Assembly: GCF_016406305.1 (NCBI RefSeq)
Contig: NZ_CP066369.1
Span: 2,622,501-2,686,500 of the forward strand
DNA length: 64,000 nucleotides
Direction of reading: 5' to 3'
Origin: Shewanella putrefaciens
Lineage (GTDB): Bacteria; Pseudomonadota; Gammaproteobacteria; Enterobacterales; Shewanellaceae
The position numbers and the translations under genes are program-made. Below the pieces are notes generated by a model that made no database searches, was not told the origin of the DNA, and saw nothing but the letters and a program-made list of their open reading frames with translations. This document shows positions 45,568 to 54,964 of the stretch, piece after piece; the stretch's first letter is position 1, and every line of letters begins with the position of its first letter.

Positions 45568-47757
45568 TTACATAAACTTAACGTTAACAGTCACGCCGAG
45601 TTGGCGGGGATCGCCATAACGGATGTATTGCTTTTCCGCCCAGCCATTATCGGGCTCGTTACCAAAATAGAAGCCACGCACACCGTATTGCTCGTCGAAT
45701 AAGTTACGGCCCCAGAGGTAAGCGGACCACGCACTGGCCTCATAACCCACGCGGGCATTGACTATTGTGTAGGGTTCGGAGCGGGAATCATTGCTATCAG
45801 AGTAATAGAATTCACTCTTACCGCTGAGGTTAAGGTTAGCAAACCAACCCGAGTTCCCCCGGAAAGTCCCACCTAGGCTGTAGGTAAAATGGGGCGAATG
45901 GGCTAAGTCTCGACCGGTGAGATCCACCTCTGTGCCGTATTTATCCTGATACTGATAGTCACCGTAGGCGGTTTCTAGCCAGCCTAGGCTAGAGTAAAGC
46001 TGCAGATTGTCGGTGGCATACCAAGTCGCATCCAGTTCCGCCCCATAATTATTCGAGCTACCAGCATTTTCGGTATAGAGGATAAAGCGCTGCGGTTTAT
46101 CTGGGTCTTGCTGGGAAGCCGCCACCTGTTGATCTTGTCTGTCCATATAAAACAGCGCGAGATTCGTATCGATTAGCCCTTCTAGCCAACGGGATTTCAG
46201 ACCAATTTCGTAGTTATATAAAGTCTCAGTATCAAACTCTTTCTTATCGTTGAGCTCGACGGGTAAGGTCATGTTAAAACCACCCGCCTTATAGCCACGG
46301 GCCACCCTAACGTACGCATTGTGGGAGTCGCTTAGCATTTTACTCAGCGCAATATGGCCACCCCACATGGTTTCGCTCGGGTCAAAGTTATCCTGATTGG
46401 TATCCGAGTAATGGCTATTGCGCTGCTCTACACGCAAGCCCACGGACAAAGCGTAATCCGAGCCAAGATCCGTATCGAGCTGACCAAAAAGCGCATAATT
46501 AGTCGCCTCATACTCTGAGTCTAAAACCTCATCTGGCCAAGCGTTATACTCGGAATACAATTGGTTATCTTCTTTCAAATTCATGGCATACACGCCAATG
46601 AGCCAGTCTGTGCTCTGTGCAAAAATACGGCCTTGTTCGGTCGAACTTAAACGAAATTCTTGGGATAGGGTCTTGCGCTGGCCGGTTTTGTCCCAAAAAT
46701 AATCGTACTGACAGGGGGCAACGCTGCCTTCATCTTCACATTGTTTAGAGGCCCAATACTCTGGATTGGCCCAATCGCCATCGTAACTGTAATGGTGATC
46801 GGTATCCGCAAAGGAGGTTAACGAGGTCAGCTCGACGTTTTCTGCGCCAGAATAGGTCACTTTAAAGCCTGCACCTGTGGTGCGTTGGCTATCGACACCG
46901 GGCTCATCCGAGAGGGTTTCTTTGGGATTATTCGTTAAACTCCACACATCATAGCCATTATCAAAATCGGCGTGTAGCAGGGTTAAATCCAATTGCAGAT
47001 CGTCAGTCGCGTACCAACGCAGCTTAGCACGGCCGGTAAATTCATCGCGGGCGTTAGTGTCATCACGCTCTAGGTACAGATTATCGCGGTAACCATTTTG
47101 TTGGTGTTGCTGCAAAGAGACTCGGTACAGCAGCTTGCCTGAATCCGTTAATGGGCCCGAGCTATAACCGCTAAAGGTACGTAAATCATCGTCCCCGAGG
47201 GACACTTCACCGCCGTGTTCGAATACATCGGTTGGGTCGTTACTCTTTAAGTAAATCAACCCCGCTAAGGCATTGGCGCCATAACGTGTCCCCTGCGGGC
47301 CACGTAACACTTCGACTTGCTGAAGATCGTACATGCTCGACACCATGCCGATACCCGATAAATCGATATCATCTATGATGTAACCCACGGATGAATTAGG
47401 TGCGCCTTGATATTGTTCCTGCTCGCCGACTCCGCGTATTTGAAAATACTTAGGCCTAGAACTCCCACCAGACCAGTTAACGTTTGCAATAGAATTAAGC
47501 ACATCTTCGAAATGCTGGGCGCTTTCATCCTGGATCTGCTGGGCATCGATCACCGTAACGCTTGAGGGCATTTTCTCTAAACTGGCACTGCGAAAATCCG
47601 CCGTCACCACCATGACTTCCATCTCAGTGGTAGGTTCAGGTTTATCGATAGCATCGGTTTGGGCGAATGCGGATGTGCTAAGGGCGGCGGTAATGGCTAA
47701 TGCCAAGGGCGCTCTCATGAATGGTCGGGTGGAAATTGGATTTTTACTGTTAAACAT
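45568..47757 (-). CDS. TonB-dependent outer membrane receptor, predicted thiamine uptake
   Basis: A 729-residue outer membrane protein with signal peptide (MFNSKN...LALAITAALSTSAFA), a TonB-box-like EVMVVTADFR just after it, a plug domain (about 60-170; SSVTVIDAQQIQDESAQHFEDVLNSIANVNW, QVEVLRGPQGTRYGANALAGLIYLKS) and a 22-strand barrel ending in VTVNVKFM. It resembles siderophore receptors, but it is the first gene after the TPP riboswitch and is followed by vitamin-transport genes, so the substrate is probably thiamine or a derivative. GAGG precedes the ATG. Confidence 0.88.
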   Translation of the reverse strand: MFNSKNPISTRPFMRAPLALAITAALSTSAFAQTDAIDKPEPTTEMEVMVVTADFRSASLEKMPSSVTVIDAQQIQDESAQHFEDVLNSIANVNWSGGSSRPKYFQIRGVGEQEQYQGAPNSSVGYIIDDIDLSGIGMVSSMYDLQQVEVLRGPQGTRYGANALAGLIYLKSNDPTDVFEHGGEVSLGDDDLRTFSGYSSGPLTDSGKLLYRVSLQQHQQNGYRDNLYLERDDTNARDEFTGRAKLRWYATDDLQLDLTLLHADFDNGYDVWSLTNNPKETLSDEPGVDSQRTTGAGFKVTYSGAENVELTSLTSFADTDHHYSYDGDWANPEYWASKQCEDEGSVAPCQYDYFWDKTGQRKTLSQEFRLSSTEQGRIFAQSTDWLIGVYAMNLKEDNQLYSEYNAWPDEVLDSEYEATNYALFGQLDTDLGSDYALSVGLRVEQRNSHYSDTNQDNFDPSETMWGGHIALSKMLSDSHNAYVRVARGYKAGGFNMTLPVELNDKKEFDTETLYNYEIGLKSRWLEGLIDTNLALFYMDRQDQQVAASQQDPDKPQRFILYTENAGSSNNYGAELDATWYATDNLQLYSSLGWLETAYGDYQYQDKYGTEVDLTGRDLAHSPHFTYSLGGTFRGNSGWFANLNLSGKSEFYYSDSNDSRSEPYTIVNARVGYEASAWSAYLWGRNLFDEQYGVRGFYFGNEPDNGWAEKQYIRYGDPRQLGVTVNVKFM

Positions 47758-47825
47758 AGGACCTCAAATATCTAGTTTGAGATCCGGCAACGAATAAGCG
47801 ATTCAGAAGTGTGCTGTTGATTGGC

Positions 47826-47938
47826 CCATTCCTACGCCGGTATTAGCCGGATCAGGTTCTAAGGGTTCGTCGGAAGACATCTCAGTCTGCAGTACTGATT
47901 AAAGTAAACTCGCTGCAAACACCCCTTGGCGGGCCCCA
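47826..47938 (-). promoter_or_regulatory. TPP riboswitch (THI element)
   Basis: On the minus strand the order is GGGGTG, then CTGAGA (47885-47880), then ACCCTTAGAACCTGATCCGG and CTAATACCGGCGTAGGAA, all of the conserved THI-box elements in the right order and spacing. The end lies about 70 bases before the TonB receptor start. Thiamine pyrophosphate binding should shut off the operon. Confidence 0.96.
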
Positions 47939-48146
47939 GTATACATGACGAATATAAAAAAGAGGACATACTTATCTGATATTCCCTTAAATTACTCCAT
48001 GGGGTTAACTGTGAGCTAAGCATAAAGTGAATACCTATTTGTTATCGTCTAATTCCTTTCACCCATTTGACCGTCTAGCATGATAATGCTATAGAAGGTC
48101 GCCATTTCGAACCCTGATTTCAAGCACTGTAAGAGGATCATAGTCG

Positions 48147-48827
48147 ATGCAGCTCAAACCTTTATCGAAAGGACGTTATAGCCAGCGATGGGAGCAGGAC
48201 TATCCACTTATTGAAGCGGTTGTACTCAGTTGTGTCAGCGAAATAAAAATGCTCAAAAAAGGCGCTCACCTTATGACACAGGGGGAAGCGATGCCCTCAC
48301 TGGTATTAGTGAAGCAAGGTCGAGTATCGCTCGGCCATACCGCAAGAAATGGTCGGTGTTTTCAATTAGGGACTATTGATTGTGATTCACAACTGTTTGG
48401 TGAAATGGAGTTCTTTACCCAGTACCACTGCCAACTAGACATTATTGCCAATGAACCCTTAGAAATCAGGCTGATTAGCGCTGAAAAACTGCAACATTGC
48501 CTCGGTCAACACCCTCAACTCGCGCTATTTTTCGCCAGTGCCATTGCGATTGACTACCAAGACACTGTCGATATTTTTACACGGCGATTGCTCTACCCCA
48601 TCAGTTATAACGTGGCATTTGATATTTACCATGAATACTTAAATGACTTGCCCGTAGATGGCTTTAGTAAACGCTATTTAGAGGCTGAACGATTTGGCAC
48701 GACCGACCGAGTCTACCGACGGGCGCTACAAAATCTTGAGGAACGAGGCTTAATTGAGCGGAAAAAAGATGGCATTCGGATTTGTGATCTCAACGCACTC
48801 AAGGAGTTTGTTGAAGCTGGCGTATAA
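48147..48827 (+). CDS. Crp/Fnr-family transcriptional regulator, YeiL-like
   Basis: A 226-residue protein with a cyclic-nucleotide-type beta-roll (about 20-120; EIKMLKKGAHLMTQGEAMPSLVLVKQGRVSLGH, LGTIDCDSQLFGEMEFF) and a C-terminal winged HTH (about 165-215; RYLEAERFGTTDRVYRRALQNLEERGLIERKKDGIRI). The cAMP-binding residues of Crp are not conserved and it has no Fnr-type N-terminal cysteine cluster. It is most like E. coli YeiL, which sits near nucleoside genes; the convergent deoD-transporter operon is the same kind of neighbour. AGAGGAT precedes the ATG. Confidence 0.82.
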   Translation: MQLKPLSKGRYSQRWEQDYPLIEAVVLSCVSEIKMLKKGAHLMTQGEAMPSLVLVKQGRVSLGHTARNGRCFQLGTIDCDSQLFGEMEFFTQYHCQLDIIANEPLEIRLISAEKLQHCLGQHPQLALFFASAIAIDYQDTVDIFTRRLLYPISYNVAFDIYHEYLNDLPVDGFSKRYLEAERFGTTDRVYRRALQNLEERGLIERKKDGIRICDLNALKEFVEAGV

Positions 48828-48840
48828 CCACTTTCGGCAT

Positions 48841-48882
48841 AACCCACACTCGGCGTCATGAAATCAGCGAGTGTGGGGTTTA
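48841..48882. terminator. Probable bidirectional terminator
   Basis: A 10-bp GC-rich stem (CCCACACTCG) with a 15-base loop between the convergent Crp-family and transporter genes. T runs are short, so efficiency is uncertain. Confidence 0.65.
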
Positions 48883-48894
48883 TTCACAGGTAAA

Positions 48895-50070
48895 TTAATT
48901 TACCGATAACGAGTGTTGTGCAATAGAAGGTTTCATTCGGCTTGAAACCATCAATAGCATAAATATCACCGCATAAAGCACAGGAATAACATACATCACG
49001 GTTTGCAATCCGATAATACGCTCAAAGAAAGAACTGATCGCTGGACTAAACATCGCCCCGGCACTGCCACTAATAAGAATATATGACACATTTTTGCTGC
49101 TGGCTTTTTTTACAAAAGACACGCCATAGGCAATAAAAGCATTATAAAGCGCGGCACACACAAAACCATAACCATAGGTTAAATAGGCTATCCAATTAAG
49201 GTTATCTGTGCTCACAATCGCTGCGGTGATCACCATAGCTAAGGCAATAATGCCAACTAAAAAATGGTGGATTTTTACACGCGTCACAATCACAGTCGAA
49301 ATTAATGCACCAATTAACGCAGCCGACCAATACTGGGTAATAATATTACCGGCCTCTTCAAACGGAATATCAAATTTCTGTTTTACAAATAAAGGTGCCC
49401 AAGTTAAAAAAGTGTATAGCGCGAGCATTCCTAAAAATAACCCAACACCACCACTAATAATGCCAAGGTTCCATTCAGATTGTTGCTTCTCTTCTATTGT
49501 AGAAGACTGCTCGCAAATAGAGAAATGAGTGAACAAGGTAATAATGACGGTAGAGAAGGCCACTAAACCTACGGCTAAATAGCTATAACTCCATGATAAT
49601 GAACTTGTTAATGCATAAGTCGTTATCAAGGGAAAAACAACGCCTGCAATATTAAACGTTGCATCTTGCACCACTAACATTGTGCTTTGTAATTTTTCTT
49701 GCCACACAGAGACCACTATCGTGCCCGCAATACACAGACCAATACCGCCACAAAAACCAATTAAGGTCATGGCGACCATCACAACTTGTAGGGAACTGGT
49801 TAAATGTAAAGCCAGAGCAGAAAGAGCAACTAAGCTGTAACTTATCAAGGTTATTCTTTTGATGCCTAATTTTTCAATAAAGAAAAATGCCGCAATCGTC
49901 CCCGCGAGTGCACCGCCATTAAGTAATGAAAATATGGAGGCAACGTCGTTAACATTAGCGGAAAATTTCTCCGCTATGGGCTCAATCAACATTCCAAATT
50001 GGGTCGCAAAGCCCGCCATAATAAAATTAGCGAGAAAACTGATAGCGGTTAAAGTAATTTTATTCTTCAT
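48895..50070 (-). CDS. MFS transporter, TsgA-like
   Basis: A 391-residue protein with twelve predicted helices. The N-terminus (KITLTAISFLANFIMAGFATQFGMLIEPIAEKF, IFSLLNGGALAGTIAAFFFIEKLGIKRITLISY) is like TsgA of enterobacteria. It is downstream of deoD, 50 bases away and in the same direction, so it probably imports a purine nucleoside or exports its breakdown product. The MFS loop 2-3 motif is poorly kept, as in TsgA. The substrate link is inference from the operon. Confidence 0.82.
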   Translation of the reverse strand: MKNKITLTAISFLANFIMAGFATQFGMLIEPIAEKFSANVNDVASIFSLLNGGALAGTIAAFFFIEKLGIKRITLISYSLVALSALALHLTSSLQVVMVAMTLIGFCGGIGLCIAGTIVVSVWQEKLQSTMLVVQDATFNIAGVVFPLITTYALTSSLSWSYSYLAVGLVAFSTVIITLFTHFSICEQSSTIEEKQQSEWNLGIISGGVGLFLGMLALYTFLTWAPLFVKQKFDIPFEEAGNIITQYWSAALIGALISTVIVTRVKIHHFLVGIIALAMVITAAIVSTDNLNWIAYLTYGYGFVCAALYNAFIAYGVSFVKKASSKNVSYILISGSAGAMFSPAISSFFERIIGLQTVMYVIPVLYAVIFMLLMVSSRMKPSIAQHSLSVN

Positions 50071-50120
50071 TATGTCATTCCATAAGTGAAATGCTAAGGG
50101 TTCAAAGGGTGGCTTTAAAC

Positions 50121-50825
50121 CTAATTGAGGGCGGTTTCTAACGCGAGCTCGATCATATTATTAAAGGAGAGTTGGCGTTCTTCAGCCGTTGTTTCTTCAC
50201 CGGTTAAACAATGGTCCGATACTGTTAAAATGGCTAATGATTCGATACCTTGTTGGTGTGACAAACCGTAAAGCCCCGCCACTTCCATATCAATGCCTAA
50301 CACCCCAAAACGTTCAAGTGCGGGGATCATATCTTCATCGGGATCGTAATACAGATCACCGCTAAAGATATTGCCAACTTTCACGCTAATGCCCTTCTCA
50401 TTCGCTTTGGTATAAGCTTTGTGCAATAAAGAAAAGGTCGCAGAAGTCGCCATTTGGTAGCCGCTACTACGCTTAGCGTTAGTGGGTGAGTCCGTACCTG
50501 CGGCTTGGGCTAAAATAACATCCCGCATTTGTATATGCTTTTGGGTTGCCCCTAAACTGCCGATACGAATAATGCGTTTCACGCCAAAATAATTAATCAG
50601 CTCATGGCCATAGAGCACCATTGATGAAATGCCCATACCATGGCCCATAACGGAAATCCGTTGTCCTTGGTAAAAGCCCGTGTAACCTAGCATATTACGA
50701 ACATTCGTCACTTCTACAGCGTCGGTGAGATAGGTTTGGGCGATATATTTAGCACGCAGTGGATCACCCGGCATAATAACAGTTTCAGCAAAATCAGTAG
50801 GTTGAGCATTAATATGAGCAGTCAT
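50121..50825 (-). CDS. deoD: Purine nucleoside phosphorylase, hexameric DeoD type
   Basis: A 234-residue enzyme that cleaves purine nucleosides with phosphate. ETVIMPGDPLRAKYIA (residues 14-29) binds phosphate, RIGSLGA and IDMEVAGLYG (178-187) bind the nucleoside, and TVSDH holds the catalytic Asp204. From ATG 50825 the length is that of DeoD, with GGGGATAGAAAG upstream; 14 more codons are open. HCLTGE replaces the usual HIRTHE of E. coli after Asp204, so base preference may differ. It may be a second deoD in the genome, not next to the deoCAB genes. Confidence 0.92.
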   Translation of the reverse strand: MTAHINAQPTDFAETVIMPGDPLRAKYIAQTYLTDAVEVTNVRNMLGYTGFYQGQRISVMGHGMGISSMVLYGHELINYFGVKRIIRIGSLGATQKHIQMRDVILAQAAGTDSPTNAKRSSGYQMATSATFSLLHKAYTKANEKGISVKVGNIFSGDLYYDPDEDMIPALERFGVLGIDMEVAGLYGLSHQQGIESLAILTVSDHCLTGEETTAEERQLSFNNMIELALETALN

Positions 50826-51036
50826 CTTTCTATCCCCATGTTGTAATATGCTGATAGTAGTGCTCAATCACTGAATATATTTAGGACTAAAGTCCGGATT
50901 TCACCCTGCCGTAAACCTTTTTGCTTAAAAATGGGTAAATTATCGCAACTTTCCACTTCCAACTTTCAATCGCAAAAAGGCAAAATCGAATAAGATGTGA
51001 ATGAACTTAAGATATCGAAGGTGGATATAACACAAT

Positions 51037-51072
51037 AAAAAGGCTTACTCTTTTTAAGGAGCAAGCCTTTTT
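51037..51072 (-). terminator. Terminator of the hinT operon
   Basis: A 14-bp stem AAAAAGGCTTGCTC with one G-U pair on the minus strand, then T residues, about 75 bases after the YcfL-like gene. On the plus strand the same position is an A-C mismatch, so it favours the minus direction. Confidence 0.85.
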
Positions 51073-51145
51073 ACAACGGATTTAATATCAAACCATTCAT
51101 TATACCAATCGTATTAAGCCTGAAATCTGCTACACAAATGCAAGC

Positions 51146-51541
51146 TTAATAGGAAAAGGTTTCACGCACATACACATCAAATTTTACCGCTTGGGCATTA
51201 GGAGCAACGGCAGACACTTGCAATTGCTGTTTGCCGTGGAGCTTCACCGATTTCCAACTATTGGCCTCATCTTCGATAGTAAAACCACTGGCATCGTACC
51301 AAGTGAATTTATATTGCACACGCATATCGCTAGAGGACTTACTGACTATCAGCGCAGAGCCTTGAATTAAATCCCCCACCCGGCGGGCATCGACACTTTC
51401 AAGGCCGATATCTTGGGCAAAACTATTACTGTCGATACGGGTTTCGCCCAGTGAGCTTACGGAAATCCCCGCCGTATCTGAGGCGCAGCCACCAAGGGTC
51501 AGTGCTGCGGCCAGTATCAATCCGGTATAGATGTGTTTCAT
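51146..51541 (-). CDS. ycfL: YcfL-family lipoprotein
   Basis: A 131-residue exported lipoprotein with signal MKHIYTGLILAAALTLGGC (Cys19). The C-terminal domain (VDARRVGDLIQGSALIVSKSSSDMRVQYKFTWYDASGFTIEDEANSWKSVKLHGKQQLQVSAVAPNAQAVKFDVYVRE) is the DUF1425 beta-sandwich of YcfL. In E. coli ycfL follows hinT (ycfF) and precedes lpoB; here hinT lies two genes upstream. I start at 51541 to give the lipoprotein signal; seven upstream codons are open. Function unknown. Confidence 0.87.
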   Translation of the reverse strand: MKHIYTGLILAAALTLGGCASDTAGISVSSLGETRIDSNSFAQDIGLESVDARRVGDLIQGSALIVSKSSSDMRVQYKFTWYDASGFTIEDEANSWKSVKLHGKQQLQVSAVAPNAQAVKFDVYVRETFSY

Positions 51542-51554
51542 CTCATTTCCCTCT

Positions 51555-52085
51555 TTAATCAATCAGAAAGTGTGCCCTTGCCGTGGCAATCAATTGCTTA
51601 CGGTTGGTCTGCCAACAATCGATATTGACGTTGGCGACCCGTCGCCCCTGACGAGTGATACGGCATTCGGCAAAGCTGTCCTTATGCAGGCCCGCGCGCA
51701 GATAATCGATAGAAAAATCGACGACTTTAGGCACTTTTGCCGTTTGCATAAACACCATTAACTGCACTATTGCCGACATTTCCATAAAGCCCGCGATCAC
51801 GCCACCGTGAATGGCGGGTAAGACAGGGTTACCTATATTGTCATCTTTAGCTGGCAGTTTAAAAATTAATTCGTCACCAAAACGCTCAACCCGCATCCCG
51901 ATAAACTTAGCGTAAGGAACGTGCTCGAGTAAGTGCCCAAAATCATTGAGCTCGGTTGCCCGCTTGACAATGCTTTGCACATCGAGGGGCGTTTTACTTT
52001 CGGTAGCAGTATTGGCAAGGTTGGCATTCGTGTCTGGGCTTGAGCATATTGGCGCGGCCCCAGCAAGGTGTTTATTTGAGTTCAT
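51555..52085 (-). CDS. Hotdog-fold thioesterase, PaaI type (second copy)
   Basis: A 176-residue single-hotdog protein. NPVLPAIHGGVIAGFMEMSAIVQLMV is the HGG motif with the following helix, and the acidic residue is Glu in the GFMEMSA segment where PaaI-type enzymes have Asp or Glu. It has an N-terminal extension of about 40 residues with no signal. It overlaps the previous hotdog gene by 14 bases and has GGGAGA before its ATG. Likely an acyl- or aryl-CoA hydrolase; the substrate is unknown. Confidence 0.84.
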   Translation of the reverse strand: MNSNKHLAGAAPICSSPDTNANLANTATESKTPLDVQSIVKRATELNDFGHLLEHVPYAKFIGMRVERFGDELIFKLPAKDDNIGNPVLPAIHGGVIAGFMEMSAIVQLMVFMQTAKVPKVVDFSIDYLRAGLHKDSFAECRITRQGRRVANVNIDCWQTNRKQLIATARAHFLID

Positions 52086-52599
52086 CAGCGTCTCCCTGTG
52101 CTGGCACAGCTTCTCCCATCAATGCTTGCCGAAAGGCATCACCGACCATTTCAGGGCTAATTCGCATAAATGATCCCACGGCATGGGCGATAGGGTCGTC
52201 AATACTGTCCTGATAGGCAATGGCGCGGGTAAAAGCGATGTTGGATGACAGCTTATAGCACTCAGCAAAACCATACACTGGCTTATGGGGCTGCGCTGGC
52301 TTCATATAATCCACCCGTAAATCTAAGGTGGGTGAGATCTCTAATGATTGATATTTTTGATAAATGGCACTCACCACCGCACTGCCACAGGCGGTATCCA
52401 TCAAGGTCGTGATCACGCCGCCGTGGATAACGCCAGTATCGGGATAACCAATTAATTCAGTGCTGTAGGGTAATTCAATCAACACATGGTGCTCACTCGC
52501 CTCGAGTACCTTTAAACCAAGGCGACGGCACTGGGCTAATTGGTCCACAAACCGCTGTGCCATCTGAGTCAGCGGGAAAAACTCCGGATTTAATTTCAT
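52072..52599 (-). CDS. Hotdog-fold thioesterase, PaaI type (first copy)
   Basis: A 175-residue single-hotdog thioesterase. [25 protein letters not shown] holds the HGG motif and the catalytic Asp, as in PaaI. The ATG overlaps the hinT stop by four bases, and the stop lies inside the next hotdog gene, so translation of the three is coupled. The two hotdog proteins differ in sequence and in the acidic residue (Asp here, Glu in the other), so they may act on different substrates or form a mixed oligomer. Confidence 0.86.
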   Translation of the reverse strand: MKLNPEFFPLTQMAQRFVDQLAQCRRLGLKVLEASEHHVLIELPYSTELIGYPDTGVIHGGVITTLMDTACGSAVVSAIYQKYQSLEISPTLDLRVDYMKPAQPHKPVYGFAECYKLSSNIAFTRAIAYQDSIDDPIAHAVGSFMRISPEMVGDAFRQALMGEAVPAQGDADELK

Positions 52600-52952
52600 C
52601 GACCTTGGCTCAACATGGGTCCCAACGGCTCTCCGCCCACGAGGTGAATATGGATATGGTACACTTCCTGTCCGCCATGTTGATTACAGTTCATGATCAA
52701 TCGATAACCGTCTTTCGCAATGCCCGCTTCGGCAGCCAACTTAGCCGCAACCGTCATCATTCGGCCAAGTGCGGGTTCATCCGAGGCTTTCATCTCGTTT
52801 GCCGTCGGAATTAAATGATTCGGTACGATCAAAATATGGGTCGGTGCCTTAGGGGAGATATCTCTAAAGGCGGTGACGAGATCATCTTGATACAGGATAT
52901 CGGCTGGAATTTCGCGGCGAATAATTTTGCTGAAAATCGTTTCTTCGGCCAT
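52596..52952 (-). CDS. hinT: HIT-family purine nucleoside phosphoramidase
   Basis: A 118-residue histidine-triad protein. [41 protein letters not shown] is the standard HinT N-terminus and [15 protein letters not shown] carries the HxHxHxx active site. It hydrolyses adenosine phosphoramidates and aminoacyl-adenylates. AGGAGG precedes the ATG. It is the first gene of a four-gene operon that ends with ycfL. Confidence 0.95.
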   Translation of the reverse strand: MAEETIFSKIIRREIPADILYQDDLVTAFRDISPKAPTHILIVPNHLIPTANEMKASDEPALGRMMTVAAKLAAEAGIAKDGYRLIMNCNQHGGQEVYHIHIHLVGGEPLGPMLSQGR

Positions 52953-53097
52953 GGGGGATCCTCCTTGGGTTAGTTGGCATAGTATACTAGCAATTCAACG
53001 CTTTGTGTCTCCAGATATTTAGTGTTGCATTTGCTAGTTGTCGGTATTTTTGGCAGCATGACGCCCATTAGCATTCCTCAGTTTTGCAGGATAAATT

Positions 53098-54864
53098 ATG
53101 ATCCATTACCAGATAACCCCTATCGATCCGAAAGCCCATTTATTTGCCGTCACTATGACGGTATCTAAGCCCAAGGCAGTACAAGTATTCAGCCTCCCCG
53201 CTTGGTTACCCGGCAGTTATATGGTGCGCGATTTTGCCAAAAATATTATCGAACTCACGGCAAAAGACGAAACAGGCCAAACGCTTAAGCTTAAACAGCT
53301 CGATAAACAGACCTGGTCGATTGACAATAACAGCAGCGAAATCATCCTGAGTTATCAAATCTACGCTTGGGATCTCTCGGTGCGAACCGCCCACTTAGAC
53401 ATGACCCACGGTTTCTTTAACGGCAGCAGTGTGTTTTTAGCCGCCCAGGGATTTGAAGACACTTTACATACTGTCACTATGTCGCCGCCAACAGAGTCAA
53501 CATTGAGCGAATGGCGCCTTGCCACCAGCATGACGCGCACCAGTGGAGATGATTTCGCCTTCGGCCAATTTTGCGCCGAAAACTATGATGATTTAATCGA
53601 TCATCCCGTGGAAATGGGGTTATTCACCTTAGGAAGTTTCGATGCCTGTGGTGTGCGGCACGATATCGTACTCAATGGTCGCCACCGCGCGTGTATGCCA
53701 AGGCTTTGCCAAGATTTAAAGGCCATTTGTGAGTATCAGATTAACTTCTTTGGTACGCCCGCGCCGTTCAAACGTTATGTGTTTATGACCACGGTATTAG
53801 ACAATGGCTTTGGCGGCCTCGAACACAGGGCATCGACCGCGCTTATGTGCTCACGCAAGGATCTGCCCCTTTCGATGGATGCCCCCATCAATAACGACTA
53901 CCGCACCTATTTATCCCTATGTAGCCACGAATATTTCCATAGCTGGAATGTTAAACGCATTAAGCCTGAATGCTTTTTACCCTATAAACTTGAGGCCGAA
54001 ACCTATACGCCTCAGCTTTGGGCCTATGAAGGCATCACCTCCTATTACGATGATTTTCTCACCTACCGTGCGGGACTCGTCGATGAGCAAAGCTATTTAG
54101 ATATGCTCAGCGAAACCTTTACCCGGGTTTATCGAAGCCCTGGGCGGTTCAAGCAAAGTGTAAAAGATTCAAGCTTTAATGCTTGGACTAAGTTCTATAA
54201 ACAGGATGAAAACGCCCAAAATGCCATCATCAGTTATTACACCAAAGGTGCCCTGTTTGCGTTGTATTTAGATCTCACATTAAGAAGTGAAACCCAAGGT
54301 AAATACAGCCTAGATACTGTGATGAACATTCTATGGCAGGAATACGCCCTGCAAAATCGTTGCACCACAGATGATTGCCATCAAAGGATTGTTGAGCGCT
54401 TACTCGGCCGTGATTGCCAAGACCTGTTCAGCTACTTAGACAATACCGACGATATTCCACTCGCCCCACTGCTGGCCGAATTTGGCGTCGATTTTACCCT
54501 TCGCCCCAGCCAAGGCGCCCAGGATGTTGGCGGTAATCAATCTAAGGGCTACGACATTGCCTTTGGCGCAAAAATCCAAGCAGCACCTATAGGATTAAAA
54601 ATCGTGACAGTCACCCAAGGCAGTCCCGCCCATCTTGCAGGATTAAGCGCGGGGGATATATTGATCGCAGCGGATAATCTGCAAGTGACAGGGCAATTTG
54701 AGGCGCAGCTGCAACAGTATCCACTCGGAGAACGCGTGCCATTGCACTGGTTTAGACGGGATGAATTAATGACCGGTGAATTGATTATCGCAGCGGCCCC
54801 TAAGGATACCGTCGCATTGTCTATCACCAATAAGGATAAGCTTATTGCCTGGCTTGGCCGCTAA
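53098..54864 (+). CDS. M61-family metallopeptidase with PDZ domain
   Basis: A 588-residue M61 (glycyl aminopeptidase) protein. The order is an N-terminal beta domain (1-170), the thermolysin-like catalytic domain with the zinc motif HEYFH (His277, Glu278, His281) and third ligand Glu311 in WAYEGITSYYDD, and a PDZ domain near residues 490-565 (KIVTVTQGSPAHLAGLSAGDILIAADNLQV). There is no signal peptide, so it seems cytoplasmic. This class releases N-terminal glycine or alanine. AGGA precedes the ATG. It is a single gene, divergent from hinT. Confidence 0.92.
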   Translation: MIHYQITPIDPKAHLFAVTMTVSKPKAVQVFSLPAWLPGSYMVRDFAKNIIELTAKDETGQTLKLKQLDKQTWSIDNNSSEIILSYQIYAWDLSVRTAHLDMTHGFFNGSSVFLAAQGFEDTLHTVTMSPPTESTLSEWRLATSMTRTSGDDFAFGQFCAENYDDLIDHPVEMGLFTLGSFDACGVRHDIVLNGRHRACMPRLCQDLKAICEYQINFFGTPAPFKRYVFMTTVLDNGFGGLEHRASTALMCSRKDLPLSMDAPINNDYRTYLSLCSHEYFHSWNVKRIKPECFLPYKLEAETYTPQLWAYEGITSYYDDFLTYRAGLVDEQSYLDMLSETFTRVYRSPGRFKQSVKDSSFNAWTKFYKQDENAQNAIISYYTKGALFALYLDLTLRSETQGKYSLDTVMNILWQEYALQNRCTTDDCHQRIVERLLGRDCQDLFSYLDNTDDIPLAPLLAEFGVDFTLRPSQGAQDVGGNQSKGYDIAFGAKIQAAPIGLKIVTVTQGSPAHLAGLSAGDILIAADNLQVTGQFEAQLQQYPLGERVPLHWFRRDELMTGELIIAAAPKDTVALSITNKDKLIAWLGR

Positions 54865-54876
54865 AAAATATGTGAT

Positions 54877-54909
54877 TTAGACAAAAGGGGCATTACCCCT
54901 TTTGTCTAA
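54877..54909. terminator. Bidirectional terminator between the peptidase and LuxR genes
   Basis: A 14-bp perfect stem TTAGACAAAAGGGG with a five-base loop between convergent genes. Confidence 0.9.
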
Positions 54910-54964
54910 TGTAAAACACCTAGCGATAAGGCATCAACGACTCTGATTACACAACATAGTGTCG

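Noticed and set aside
50884..50895. GGACT-AA-AGTCC dyad upstream of deoD
   Set aside because: Five-base arms are too short to separate from chance.
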